This document shows, piece by piece, positions 1-12,000 of a stretch of DNA of 64,000 nucleotides. Numbering within the stretch: position 1 is the stretch's first letter; every line of letters starts with the position of its first letter. Position numbers and translations under genes: made by a program. Under the pieces are notes generated by a model. That model ran no database searches. It was not told the DNA's origin and was given only the letters and a program-made list of their open reading frames with translations. Origin of the DNA: Monarcha castaneiventris obscurior (lineage: Eukaryota > Chordata > Aves > Passeriformes > Monarchidae). Location of the stretch: the NCBI GenBank assembly GCA_026261815.1, contig JAMPIT010000884.1:16700210-16764209 (forward strand). The letters run 5' to 3'.

Positions 1-1682
1 TGCTGCTGTGGATTGCAACAGTGCAAAAATGTCACTGCCAGGTTCTTCACACAGCCTGCAAGAGTGTCACCGTCCCTCCAGCAACCTTGGAAAAGAGCTC
101 CAGGGCTCAGGACGTGCAGAATAACCACTGCAGGGGATCAGGGAGGGCTGCCCGAAGGGTTTGGGTGGCCCATGGCAGAGCTATGATCAAACATCTCTGC
201 AGCTCCAGGCAGGCCCGTGAGGACAGCGAGTCTGGCTGTGCTCACACAGCAAGGGACAGGCTTCGGCCAGGCCTCCCTGCTCAATTCAACCCACCAGGTT
301 TGCTCTACATGCACAGTTTGTTTGCACAGGTACAACAGGAGCCTTTGCAAGCTGTGAGTGCTGGCTGCCCAGAAACAGAGAAAAAAATTCTGTTTTACAA
401 GGTGTTCTATGTACAGGGGAAATCCTGTAATAAACAGGATATCTGGGAATTCCCACATTGATTCAGGGCTCTTTTGACCTTCTCACAGTGCCATGAATTA
501 AAATGGTTTTGCAAGGCTCTGTCCCTCTCTAGAACACTCAGGGATATTTCATTTGCTTTGAGACATCTCATTAACTTAAACAAAAATGGAGCTAAAGCAG
601 TAGCAGAAGAGAAACAAGAACATCCGGGGGCTGATTTAAAAGATGTTAAGAAAATGAAATACACAGACCTTGGCTGGAAGACAACAAAGAAAAAGAATAC
701 AACCAGAAATGACAAATACTTGAAGGCTGTAAACACCAAGAAAGGAGAGGAATTTTGGGTTGTGCAAGAAGTAGTAAATTTATGAGTAATGACATTAAAT
801 CATGAAAAGATAAACTTTCACTGAAACATCAATTTGTCTTTACAAGTAGTCCTAGTATGATATCAAGCAGTCTTCCAACAGCAAGTTCAGAAGATCCATT
901 GCTAAGGGTATTTAGAAGGATTTTGGACAAATAATTGAAAGTGCTCTATAAGGAAAATATTCCATATTAGGAGCCAGAGAAGTTTCATGATTTAGTAAGT
1001 TTTTTCCTTACTCTGACTTCTCTGAATATCTACTTTGAAACAAGCCATTAGAGGAAGATTTCCTAGCTCACAAAGACAGCAAAAGCCAATTTGTCTTCTC
1101 TTGCTCAAGAGGTCCCACAAATTACACAAGTATTACACATTACTTACTGAATACTGTTTGACATCACTGCATCTAAACTCAGAGTAACCCATTTAAAAGG
1201 AAGGACTAAGGAAAAGATAAATATGCAGGAGCTTGGCAAAGAGACAAAGAAGGAGACCTCAACAGACATCTCTCTTTTGTATCTGAACAATACAAACCAC
1301 AAGGAATCAGATACAAAAACACACTCATGAAATGGTAGTTTGAATGACTTCCTCAGAGTCCAGGATGAGGCAGTGGTGAAGCCAAGAATTGATTCCAGGG
1401 GTATCTCGACGATGGGCACCCTGGATTCCCTTCTTCAATCAATGGGGCATGTACCTGCTTATGTCATGAGTAAAAGCTCATTTCCACATAAAAAAAATGT
1501 GCTTTAGGTAAAGCTAAGCTAATCTAAGAGGTACCAAGAAGCCTGCCAGCAATCACAGAAAATGAAAGATATTCAGCTCAAACCAGTCACATGGTGAGAA
1601 GAACACATTGAGCTGTATTAACAGAATGTAACAACAGAAGTACAAACATTTTTATATTAAAACTACTAACAGCACTTTTCAA
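1..1682. other. Unassigned sequence, no gene recognised
   Basis: Moderately AT-rich unique-looking DNA. The two longest frames, 21-461 (146 codons) and 474-785 (103 codons), encode proteins with no domain, signal peptide or membrane pattern that I recognise. The first overlaps an equally long frame on the other strand, which is typical of chance frames. I see no repeat family, CpG cluster or splice-bounded exon here. Confidence 0.6.
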
Positions 1683-1803
1683 GATCCCAGAATATTCTGA
1701 GTTGGAAGAGACCCACAAGGATCTTTCAAATGAATGGGACATAGCCTGAAGGGTCAAAAGTGAAAGAACTGCACTTGTTACACATGGCCAGGTTTGAATC
1801 CAC
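1683..1803 (-). mobile_element. CR1 LINE 3'-end fragment
   Basis: Read on the minus strand, this stretch ends in a phrase typical of avian CR1 3' untranslated tails: a motif of the type 'gtgggtctcttccaactcag' followed by 'aatattctgggat'. CR1 elements are non-LTR retrotransposons that are usually truncated at their 5' end, so only this tail survives. The 3' terminus is at the left (about 1683). The inner boundary near 1803 is approximate because similarity fades. The fragment carries no coding capacity. The CR1 assignment is from memory of the family's 3' end; the subfamily is not determined. Confidence 0.72.
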
Positions 1804-2429
1804 AAATCACATTCTCATTCAGGTACTGAAATATTTGGGTGATTTTTTTATCTGCTGGATATAAAGAAGAGAGACCTTTCTGACCTTAAATGAGGTAATT
1901 ACTTTGTAGCTCTGAAAACAGACTCAGCGCAACTAAAAAGCCCTTCCCAAACTTCAGTCTCATAGAGAAGAAACAGCAGTGCTTGTTTGTTTATACAGCT
2001 GAACACCAACCATGTCCCTTTCTCCTAGACGTTGTCGTGTCCGTGTAGCAATGGCTGCAGATAATCCAGGCAGCTAGGCTTGGAAATCTTCTTTAAAAGC
2101 CTAATGATTAATCAAGTCTGGGTTTGCAGTATAAGTACTGTCAGGGGTTCACAGACAGCCTGATGAGAAGAGTCCAATCCCTCGGAAATTAATTCAAGGC
2201 CTTCTAAAGGGATGAGGCAATTGCATCACCAGTGGAAAAGGAAAGCATGAGCTGAAAGTCACTGCTCACTGATGGAACCAAAGGGCAGCAGCTGGATCCC
2301 ACTGGATCACTTTGCAGCTGCCTGCAGCTCTCATGTGGTGGGTTAAACCTCTGCTGAGAGACTGAAGCCATGGCAGCCAAAGGCAGAGAGAATTTACTGC
2401 AGGAGCCCAAGAAAATGGGGGGCAGGGTA
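1804..2429. other. Unassigned sequence upstream of solo LTR
   Basis: About 620 bp with no gene. Frames 2204-2470 and 2266-2553 on the minus strand run into the neighbouring LTR and have no recognisable product. The last four bases, GGTA at 2426-2429, are the left copy of the target-site duplication of that LTR. Confidence 0.6.
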
Positions 2430-2860
2430 TGATGCCTTGAAGTGGCGGCCTGAAAACAGAGGCTAGACAAGAGTAAGAGAATAAAAGTAGGTATTTGTTT
2501 GAAGGGCCTTCAAAGGTACACCCTGGGAGTGTAAAGCCTCCGAGGGGCTCCACCCAAGATGGACACTGATCGCTGGTTCTTTACACTTTTATAAGTTTGG
2601 TCCATTTGCATATCAGGGTTAATTCTCCAGTTATAATTTCAGATAAATATGTAATTACACCAAGTTTGCTCCTCCTCTCAAAGGCTTTTAGTTTACAGAT
2701 TTTGAGGACTGGGACAACCGAGGTGTCCTTGAAGAGCAAAACTAGAGGGGCTTTGTTATGTCTAACCAGCATGAGAGAACACCAGTTAACAGGCACACAA
2801 AACTTCAGAGTTACACACCAGCCAGTACAGGACTTGAGAAACATAAAACCTAAGGCATCA
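2430..2860 (-). mobile_element. Solo LTR of an endogenous retrovirus (ERV1-like, 431 bp)
   Basis: The element starts with TG and ends with CA. Its ends form a perfect 9-bp inverted repeat (TGATGCCTT at 2430-2438, AAGGCATCA at 2852-2860). It is flanked by an exact 4-bp direct repeat, GGTA, at 2426-2429 and 2861-2864. Four-bp duplications are usual for class I (gamma-like) retroviral integration, hence the ERV1-like label. Minus-strand orientation is inferred from a TATAAAAG box on that strand (2586-2593), about 270 bp from the right-hand (5') end, which leaves a long U3 and short R-U5 toward 2430. No clear AATAAA was found. There are no retroviral genes nearby, so this is a recombined solo LTR. 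The short frames inside it (2581-2844 minus; start of 2597-3229 plus) are not viral proteins. Confidence 0.88.
2586..2593 (-). promoter_or_regulatory. TATA box of the solo LTR
   Basis: The minus strand reads TATAAAAG at this spot inside the 2430-2860 LTR. Its place, after a U3 of roughly 270 bp, matches the core promoter of a retroviral LTR. Transcription would start about 25-30 bases further along the minus strand, near 2558-2562. Whether the promoter is still active cannot be judged from sequence. Confidence 0.55.
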
Positions 2861-2864
2861 GGTA

Positions 2865-3886
2865 GACAGGATGCAGTTGTAATCTCACCTAGGGAACAAA
2901 ACTTAGGGACTGCATCCCTAACAGCAGAGAGATGCTGTGTTCATGGTGCTGGTGGATACCCAGCACAGCGTGACTGCCTGCCCACAATGTGGCACACGCA
3001 CTGCTGCAAGACAAGGCTTTCTGTGAGGGGTCAGTGCCACTCCTTCCCAGCTGGGAGATGGGAACACTGCCCTATCCCACGGAGTCAGGGCTCCCTGGCT
3101 CCTCTGTGCTGGTGTGAGGCTAAGGTTTCAGGGCAACATGTGGATGCACTGGCTAAACCCCGCTGCAGTTTCCTCAGAGCCCATCTCTCTGCTTTGAGAA
3201 CTGAGGTCTCCCAGCGAAAGAAGCTCTGAAGGTTTTCTGGTGTCTGCAAAACCTGCCTTTTCCTTCAGTTTAGGACTTACAGTGGAGCTGAAAGGATGGG
3301 GAGAGGAGGGAGAAGCATTGCTTACAGCTATTGCATCCAACAAAGAGGAAAAGAAGCACTGAGGAGTTGGAGTCATTAACACCCCAGAGCCCAGGGCTGG
3401 TGCCACACAGCTTGACAGCTGCTTCTCTCTTATCTGGTGCTCACCCTCAGTTTCCCCACCACAGCATGTGCACTCATACATCTCCTTTACACGGCCGTGG
3501 GACCAGGCAGCCCCACCCTGCCGAGCCTGTTGGACAGACATCCCTGCCTTTATTCCACGCAGGTGAGCCTGCTAAAAAGGCACAGCCCGAGGAACATGCT
3601 CCACATGCACAGCCACAGGAACCTCCTTCCTTCCAGTGCAGGCCTGACTGCGAGAGCCAAAGCCCAGCTCAGCTTGGGGCTGCCTGCCAGGATACACGCC
3701 AGGGCCACACCAAGCAGCAGGGAGGAGAACACCCTCATAAGAGAAAGGCAGGGGTGGCTGTGGCTCTGAGATGAGCCTGTGTGCAGAGCATAGCCCCTCT
3801 CACCCTGGGTACAGCACTGGGATGAAACAAGCTGGGGGTGCTGGCTGGCAGGCAGGGAAGGTGGAAGTCACTGTTTGTCACTCTCT
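2865..3886. other. Unassigned, relatively GC-rich sequence
   Basis: Immediately right of the LTR there is a perfect 9-bp inverted repeat (GGATGCAGT 2869-2877 and ACTGCATCC 2909-2917). Overlapping frames on both strands (tail of 2597-3229, 3128-3541, 3331-3774, 3437-3769) reflect higher GC and few stop codons. None shows a known domain. A CAG/GTGAGC junction at about 3560 could serve as a splice donor or acceptor, but no convincing exon surrounds it. Confidence 0.5.
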
Positions 3887-3940
3887 GGAAGGGCACCGGG
3901 AAATGGAAGGACACCGGGAAATGGAAGGACACTGGGAAGT
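3887..3940. repeat. 18-bp tandem repeat, 3 copies
   Basis: Three adjacent 18-bp units at 3887-3904, 3905-3922 and 3923-3940, of the type GGAAGGACACCGGGAAAT. Copies 1 and 2 differ at one base; copy 3 differs from copy 2 at two. The repeat is in frame (6 codons), so overlapping frames on both strands contain short repeated peptides. There is no sign that it is translated. Confidence 0.9.
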
Positions 3941-5718
3941 GACTGGGCAGGTCGGTAGCCCACGGCCCTGGCTGCACTGACCAGCCACCCCGTGTCCCAG
4001 TTTGCTTTTCCTTCCCTCCTCCCCACCAGTGCAACCCACAGCTCAAGGCAGCGGGGCGGGGCAAAAGTGCGAAGCATCGTTAAACACAACAGCCTTTTTA
4101 ATGAAAAAGCTGGAAAAGACTCCAGCCTCGGCCAAAACATGAATCACCAGAAAACTACACTTGCAGAGATCCCCATAAAAGGAAATGTAAATAATCCTCC
4201 CAAGCCCCCTGCACATTCAGATGCCCTTGTGCTCATGTGCAGGCCAGCTGTACTAGGTTTTCAGCTCTACTGGGTTGAGTGGATGTGTGGGTATTCTCGT
4301 GCACAAACCTGCCCATGCCTGGAAAGCAGTCAGAGAAAAAAAAAACAACAAAAAAACCAGAGAAGAGTACAAGAATAATTCTGGAAAGGAGAGCTGGAGC
4401 AGGAAATCTATAATAACACAATATTCAAACAGGGTCTACCGCTCTCAAAAAAAAAAAAAGGCTGTGAAAATAAAGATCATACCCAGCAGGTTTCTTTGTA
4501 AGTGCACTGTACTACTAAAAGCAGCAGTATTTGAGCTGTCCTGACCCCCACTGCTTCCCTCCTGCCTTGGAGAAAGCCTGCACTGAGCTCAGCAGCAGCG
4601 AGATGCGGGAGGTGACAGCGCTGTGCTCACACAGGCACTGAGCACAATCACACACGGCCAGATCCTGACCACTTTCTTCAGAAAAAAGATCCCCATATAA
4701 GGAGATCTAAGGCTTTCCCTTTGGGGCTCAGGCCGTGGGTGGCTGTGCAGGCATTACACACACGGTTCAGCATTTTAACCCATTCCTTGGTGACACGGAT
4801 TTGGAACTGCTTTGCCGTCTTGGTGCCCAGGGTCATGGAGACAGGGCAGTGAAGCGAGTGGGACTGGGCAGATGCTGGGGGTGCCTCAGAAGAAGGGTTG
4901 GGCTCCTGGCTGCCCAAGGACCAGGCTGCCCTGCCCTCTCTTGGTGGGGCTGGCGTTTGCCACAGGCACCTGTCAGAGCCTGCACGCTTGGCTAGCGAGG
5001 TGCTCGCAGCAGCCCCAGCCCTCCAGCCTTTGAGTCACACCCCGAACAAAAGGCAGACAGAAGGAAGAGGTACAGAGATGCAGCTGATTCAATCCAAACA
5101 ACTATTATTGGAAGATGATTTCATTAATGAATTATCCCAATTGCAGCTTAGCTAGTGGGCATGTGGGAAGGCCAAGTCATCGGCTAAAACTGAATTGATT
5201 TTCTTTTGTTCTGTAATTTAGCTCTTTGGGAGGTGTCAGTCAACAGTTTCTAGCCACACACATGCACACAGAGCTCGCTACACAATCCACGGGCTAATTT
5301 CAGCACACAAATTGAAGGCACCTCCCATACTCCAAAACACCTTTTTGAGGGAAAATGGAGAACAATCACATTGACAGAGTTGGCGAAGTGGGGAGGGCAT
5401 GAAGAGGAGGTGACAGTGATAGGAAGTGAAAAGAAGAGAAATTCCCAAAAAGAATGAAGGAAAAGCAAGGAGGGAAATAAAGAATTCACAGCGTACTGTC
5501 AAATACAGATGTACTAAAAACTGCTAAAGAAAACACGTGTTTTAAGGACAAGTTTCAGTTTTCTGAACAGAGGCACTCTGAAAAACTTGACAATTTTTCT
5601 GAGGCAGCCGTGCTGGGCTGGCAGATCTGCCATGGACCCTAGTGAAGAGCCAAGCTCTCTTGGAGGCCAGGCAGGATACCCTGGGCACCTAAAAGGGCAT
5701 GTGCCCAAGCTTAGGCAG
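3941..5718. other. Unassigned sequence with an isolated GC box
   Basis: GC-rich patches near 3.95-4.07 kb and 4.55-5.03 kb alternate with A-rich tracts (4338-4355, 4448-4460). A GC box reading GCGGGGCGGGGC lies at 4051-4062, but the surroundings are not CpG-dense enough to call an island. Frames here are short and unrecognised. A strong donor-like CAG/GTGAGT occurs at 5716-5722. Confidence 0.5.
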
Positions 5719-8700
5719 GTGAGTTGCACACTAAATGTGGAAGACCACAAGGTAGAGCCAGGCACCCAAGGAGAAAAGAAGAGAACCAGGATCATGAGGA
5801 ACAGTGGCAGTGCACTTACAAATTTTCTCATTCATCAGACAAAAGAACCCTGTTTGAAAATTTGTAGCCACTACTGCTACTACAAACTGGAGCAACCCAT
5901 CAAAGGGTGGTCAGAGTGATCTGAGTTACTAAAACCAAGAAGAGAAATAATTGGATCAGGCCTCTTCCTGAACTTCTGTGAACTCTTTAATATCCATGAC
6001 ACACTGCATGAAGGAGCTCCACAGATGTCTCCCTAGGACTTGTTAAAAGCCAAGTTCTCATGACTGCTTTGAACCTGCTCTGTCCCTTGCTAGTTTCATG
6101 TAATCCTTTGCCTGCCAGAATTCACTCATAGGAAAAGGTGGCAGAGAGCTATTTCCCCATATTGCCACCTTGTGCCAGTTGTGAAAACAAAGCACAACCC
6201 CTCCATGCAGAAGCTCTGGTGTTTATCCTATTTGTGTTACTTGTGCTTCCCTGAATGAGCAAGCTGGCTTTTATTTTTCCTCTGCAGAGTTGTTATTGTA
6301 CATGGTTAACAAGACAGAGGGTAGTCAGATAATCACACTTGATGAAGCAAGCTGGGGGAAGGCAATCTAAATGTAATTTCTTGCGTCTTCCCCCTCCTCA
6401 GTGGGCTGATCCTTCCTTGTTAACTGCAAACCTCATTGAGCAGCCTCACGCAGACTTTTCTGTCCTTCACTAATGCAGCCCCAATTCCAAGTGGCTTCTT
6501 CAGCCTCACTGTAATGCAACACGCTGTCCATGGCACATGGATACTCCATCCTGTGCCATCCTGCTCTGTTCAGCAGCCATCCTGGACAGAGGGGGAAGGA
6601 ACAGCTCTCCTGGCACTGCCAGGCACAGGAGATCTTCCTCAGTCCCAGCACTCACACCTGCCTCCTTCCTGCTGTGGGAGAAAGGTTCTTTTGTGTGTCT
6701 TGTGTGGGAAGAGAAAAGTGTGGTTTATCATTAAATAAACCTGCCCTCTGCACTCACTGGTTCGTTTGCTGGCTGGGCATTCCTGGAGGAAATACAGAGG
6801 GCAACCTTCATGTCCATCAGCTCATCAACACACACATATTCCCAGCTCCATACAGCAGCACTGCTTCCTAAGTCAGCGTGGATTGCACCTCGGGGGGAAT
6901 CACACCAAGCTTTTGTCTTTTCTGCACATCCCCTCTCTCAGAGAACCACAGAGAAGGAATAAAGAATCTCCTCTGGAAACAGAAGAGGGGAGGCTGAGAT
7001 GGGACACACAAGCATTAAGTGGGAAGAACTGGTAGATCAAGCAAGGAGAGGAAAAATAATGGAGAAATGAAGAAAAGGAGATAAATGGAGAGAACTGAGA
7101 GGACTGCTGCTCATGTGATGCAGCACAGTGAGCATTTTTAATTGGGTCAGCTCTGTGAGAAGGCAAATGACAGTCTGTTTTTACTGTGTATTTTTTGAAC
7201 TTATGTAACCTCAGCACGCTCCATTATTACAATACATTTTATTGCTAATCATTTCCATCTGCAAAACCATCTCTTTCTGAAACAAACTGTATGTAGCGTA
7301 TTGGAGCTGAAGTCACAGTCGCTGCTTTTGTAACTGAATCTGGATTTCCTTGGGATTGGGAAAGCTGATTGCTGGGGTTTTTGCACTACTAGGAAAAGAA
7401 ATCCACAATTTTAAAGCGCTTTAAAAGCATCCTTCGAGAGTTCCATGCCTATATTCAAAGCTTGAGAAATTATAGTAGGAAATAATTTTTAATGCTTTTT
7501 AACCAAGGCTGGGTGTGAAGATGCAATGACATAAATAGCTTAAGAGTTATAAAATAAGACAAAAGTATATTGTTGTGCATGCACAAACACACATGTGCAG
7601 AAAGGACGAGCCTCCCCAGAAGACACTGATGCATCTTTAGTCAGCTACTACGAGTAGTATAAACAAAACAATAATACAAACATGAAACACTCTGTGGGAG
7701 AGCTTTTAAAATCATTGCATATGCATGTAACTGTTTAAAAAGATCCATGTGGGCATAAAGTTTAGGTTTTGACTGCACAGAAGCCAAGAAATGTGGTTGT
7801 GGCAAGATGTGGCTTATTGGCTTTTCGTAAAGCTGCTGACCTTGTATAAATCAATAGAGAAACCCAAGGTATTTGTTGAAGATATGAGTGATGAAGAAAA
7901 GTACCTGAACATACACTTTTACCATTGAAGCCTTAACCTACAACTACTCACGTTTGAACCTCTTTTGTTTGGGCTAAAATAGCCTGCTCAGTTCCACAGA
8001 CATTATTTTTAGAGACCTGTACACTCCATCTGGACTTAGGGCTGCTTGCTCAAAGTATTCCTCCTCTGAAGTAGCTGTGAGAAGGAGAAAAAATGAATCT
8101 GCCACACATGGCACGGGTTCAAACACCAACTTAGAGACACAAGAAGAGTAAGGATGGAAAGGATTCTCCCCATTCTGAGCCCGTGTTCCTACACAGCTCT
8201 TGGACAATGTTTATTTCTCTATATGGCAGCAGCCCAATTTACACGAGCCATGAGCATTATTTTGGTAGGAAACCATGTCAGAGCTCTCCCTGGATAGGTG
8301 CATCAGCCCAAATGGCACCTGCTCCTTTCCTGATGGGTGACAAACTGCTAGATGCTCTCTCTCAGAGTGGGAATGCACAGAGCTGAACTTCTCTAGAAGT
8401 ACAGAAAACAATACAAACACACACAACCTGTTTTCCACTCAGCTGCCTGCAGGATCTATGAAATGTCACAGCAGCACAACTACCAAAAGCACAGTTCAGC
8501 TGCAACTGAAGGCAGCTGGTTACCCAAATTACAGATTCCCTCCTTTTGCAGCAACATAAAAACCCAGGCACTGGCTGCAGCCATGAGCAGGCCCTGCACC
8601 TGAGAAAAGCATTCCCTCATGTGGGAATATGCTGCTGCTGTGTGTGGCAGGGAGACAGCCAGTTCCTTTGATGCCTTTTCCTGGTCTTAAAATCAAGAAT

Positions 8701-9060
8701 CAAACATGGTTAGAAGGGAAAAAGGGATTTTACACCTCAGTATTTATTTTAAGGATCCTTAGGTGCACCACGTCCAGGTGGAATGTGATGAAATGCACAC
8801 ACACAACCCATCGGGTGTAACATCATAGGTGTTACTAATTAACATCTCCATCAAAGATTTCCCAATGAGAGGCTCGAATGAGCCCCCCTCCCCAAGGAAC
8901 CTTCCCCTGGATGGTTCTAAGTTTACAAACTGTGTTCTGCAGAGGACCTTGGGGTCTGGGCACTCTGATCCCTAACTACGAAACCTCTAAAATGTTGAGT
9001 CTCTTAGCTTGACAAGTCCAGGAATGTAGGCAAAAAGCACTAAAGAATACAAAAGTTAAA
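5719..9060. other. Unassigned sequence, nothing recognised
   Basis: About 3.3 kb of non-repetitive, mostly AT-rich DNA with short chance frames only (longest near 110 codons). The stretch 7130-7450 is rich in homeodomain-type ATTA/TAAT cores, which could mark a conserved non-coding element, but this needs alignment. A short CA run is present near 8798-8805. Confidence 0.5.
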
Positions 9061-9066
9061 AAAAGG

Positions 9067-9087
9067 TATATAAAGGGGGTATAAAAG
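9067..9087 (+). promoter_or_regulatory. Tandem TATA-like motifs
   Basis: TATATAAAG (9067-9075) is followed five bases later by TATAAAAG (9080-9087). They are separated by a run of G, as in a core promoter or the U3/R junction of an LTR. No LTR ends with a matching target duplication were found around it, and no open frame follows closely. A chance AT-rich cluster is equally possible. Confidence 0.3.
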
Positions 9088-9089
9088 AA

Positions 9090-12000
9090 AAGGCAAAAAA
9101 ACCATCATGGCATCACCTTGGGTAAGGAAGGAGCAACCTGCAGCTGTCCTAAAACTGAGCCTCAGGGCTGGTGCCTTTGCTGGTTAGGCTGCTTCCAGCC
9201 ATGGTAGGAAATCTGCCCAGTTAAGGGCCTACCCACCAGACCAGGTAGAAAACAGAAAACAAAAGATCCCTGGCCAGATTACAACATCCCCAGGCACTCA
9301 GGAATCTCGTTTGACATTAGCAAAGCTGTAGGACATCACGTCTTCAGTGACAGCAGCTGGCTGCAGAGAGGCTCACTCCATACCTCAGGCTGGCTGGACT
9401 AGCAAAGCACTGTGAAAAACAGCTGCCTGAAAGTGAAATGCAGTAAAAATCATAATGGTGGTATTCATAATGAAAAATACCAAATGAGTCTGAATTAAAT
9501 ATTGTAGTTAAAATACAAGAGAGAAGGACATTTATTTGCATTCCCCTGTATCATAAGCACTAGCAATAAAACTGTTAATCAAAGTCTAATTGTGCCTCAG
9601 AACAATGCATCAGTTTGAACCAAGAGCAGCCCAGCTTGGCTCCCAGATCACATTTACAGGAAAGCCACACACATTTCCCCACTTACAGATCAGAAGATCT
9701 TATCTTGAGTAGGGACAGTATAGAACCACCACAACACAACTTTTAATCATTTTCAGATGTAGGTACTACCCAAAGTAAGTATTATAAAATTAGTCACTGG
9801 TAGGGAAAATGAGGTGCATGGGACTATCAGTTACTAATAGAAGGGCTGAAACCAAGAGTAAGATTTGGCTCTTGGATCAGCCCTCTCATCAAGCAGCCAA
9901 GGCAAATTTTGTCTCTGCCTTGTTTTTGCCTGCACATTCCTGCTCCAGGACTCGCTCCTCCTCAGGAGCTGGGGAGGTGCAGAGCCCACTGCTCTGGCTG
10001 ACACCTAGGGATAATTCATACTGAGGATAACTGAGACAGATTTTCAATACAACCTCCTAAGCAGAAGCAAAAAAGATCCAGAAATCTGGAGTAAGGTTTC
10101 ACAGAGAGAGAAGATGTAAGCTCAGCTTAGAGATGGTGCTGCCTTCAGGAGGTATCCAAGGATCACATTTCCTACCAGCCTCCAGAAAATCCCAATTCCA
10201 CACTATCTATAAACGCTCTCTGTTCATGTGTGCAGGAATTGTCATTTGTTTCCACCTCCCCAGTCTCTGGAGACACAGTTGCAGCCTCTTCATGGGCAAA
10301 TGCACACTTAAATGCATCTGTGCACTGCCCTGCAGACGTGTTCATCCACTGACATTCTGCAGTTGGGGCAACTGCTGCAAATCTGACTTTAACGAGGCAG
10401 TGCCAAAAGCAGAAATGAACTTGGGTGGAAAGCTCTAGATTTACACCCGCTCTATTTTATGTCCTGGCTTGTCTAAATTTGGGGGGGGGGGGGGTGGTTA
10501 TATATCAAGGGGAAAATAATTCACTGACAACAATGGAGCCAAAACTCCTCATGCACACATTTTCAAACCTGAATTTGATTCTGATTTATGCCCACTATAA
10601 AATTAATATTTACAACCGTACCTAATCGTTCTCTTCATGAAGCAAAAAGGCATAATGGAACACGTAATGTGAAAAGGGTTAATAAGAAATCCTAACAGGA
10701 GCTCTGTAAGTAGCACACCCATTTCAACTCATTTGCTCTCATCTGGTAATAAAAATGTTTTAATTCCAGCCTCCTGAGATTCAGCATGTATAGTACCTCC
10801 TGGTAGTTCCATCAATACACCCACACTCTCCTCTCAAGCACGGATGTCCCAGTCTCTGAGTGTCTCTAACCACCACATCCAGCAGCAGCAGCAGAGAAGC
10901 AAAAACCTTAAGGTAGGCAGACAGAAACCAGGGAAAAATGCACCCTTCAACTCACAGCTTCCTGAGAATTTGAATGAACACGTGCTTAACCTACAGGGGT
11001 TAACATTTCCAAGCAGCACAGCTCTGCTGGCTCTTAGAAAGGGCTACCAGGGACAGCTGGAGGGCTTTTGGTTACAGTGACTAACCTGAGGGTCAGGGTA
11101 TGAGGTTCACTAATGCTTCCTAGAGCACACAGAGTTCTTCAGTGAAGTGTGTGCTAGAGCAAGAAGCACTCCTGGAGACACAGCCAGAGCTCTGAGCTGA
11201 GGTACAGCCTCACCTCAGCAGGGAGGGAGGATTTTCTGCCTGAGCTGTTGAGTCAGAAGCTGCAGGGACACTGCAGGGTATCCCTGGCTCCTGGCACTAG
11301 GGAGGCTCATCCCTTCCCTGTGTGCCACAGGGAAGCCTCTGCAGAAATCTTCCTTAGAAATCACCAAGTCTGTCAGGGAGCTTTAGGTTGGAATTTATGT
11401 TTTATGATGAAGGGATCTGCATACAAAATATCAAGTTCCTAAAAAGGGGGCAAGTTTCAACACCATCCCTTGCATTTAAACTCTGGTAAGCTCAGGTACT
11501 GACATCCATAGTATTTAATCTTTCACAGCATCATTGAATCCTTATATCTGTGGTTTAGGTTGTTTATCCAACAGTTCTACCTTTTCTCCAACAGGGAACT
11601 TTTTAACTTGGCAGATTTTTGTCCCTCCCTGCACCTTCAGTGAACCAGAGTGAAATCCCACGGCGAACTGTAAACTTCCACACCGTGACCTCCCACCCCA
11701 GTGCATAGAAAGCACTATTTCTCCATCAGCAGAAGTTGCACACATCCAGTTAAGTAATTCCAGGGTGCACTGTGCACCTCCCTGTAACAGGATGAATTCT
11801 GCTGCCCAGTTCTGTAGCTGCAAATCAAGGGCAGATTATTAACAAGATTAAACAGGGGAGATATCAGAACAATCCGAACATGGGCTAAAACATCATGTTG
11901 CTCAGTCTGCCAGAGAGTCTCGTATCAGAGCTATCTAGGAGGAAAAGAATGCTTTTAAGGAAGAATTTATCATTAGCAGGGATCTCAAGAAATTTCAGAG

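Noticed and set aside
2597..3229. 210-codon plus-strand open frame
   Set aside because: Its first part runs antisense through the solo LTR at 2430-2860 and the rest has no domain; a long frame here is explained by repeat and GC composition.
3331..3774. 147-codon frame in GC-rich sequence
   Set aside because: It overlaps three other frames on both strands and its composition (Pro, His, Gln-rich) reflects base composition, with no known domain.
4051..4062. CpG-island promoter around a GC box
   Set aside because: The surrounding sequence has few CpG and no nearby first exon; a single GC box is not enough.
5606..5718. Coding exon ending at the strong CAG/GTGAGT
   Set aside because: The acceptor side is weak and short, and the frame continues unchanged past the donor (5587-5919), so nothing marks it as an exon.
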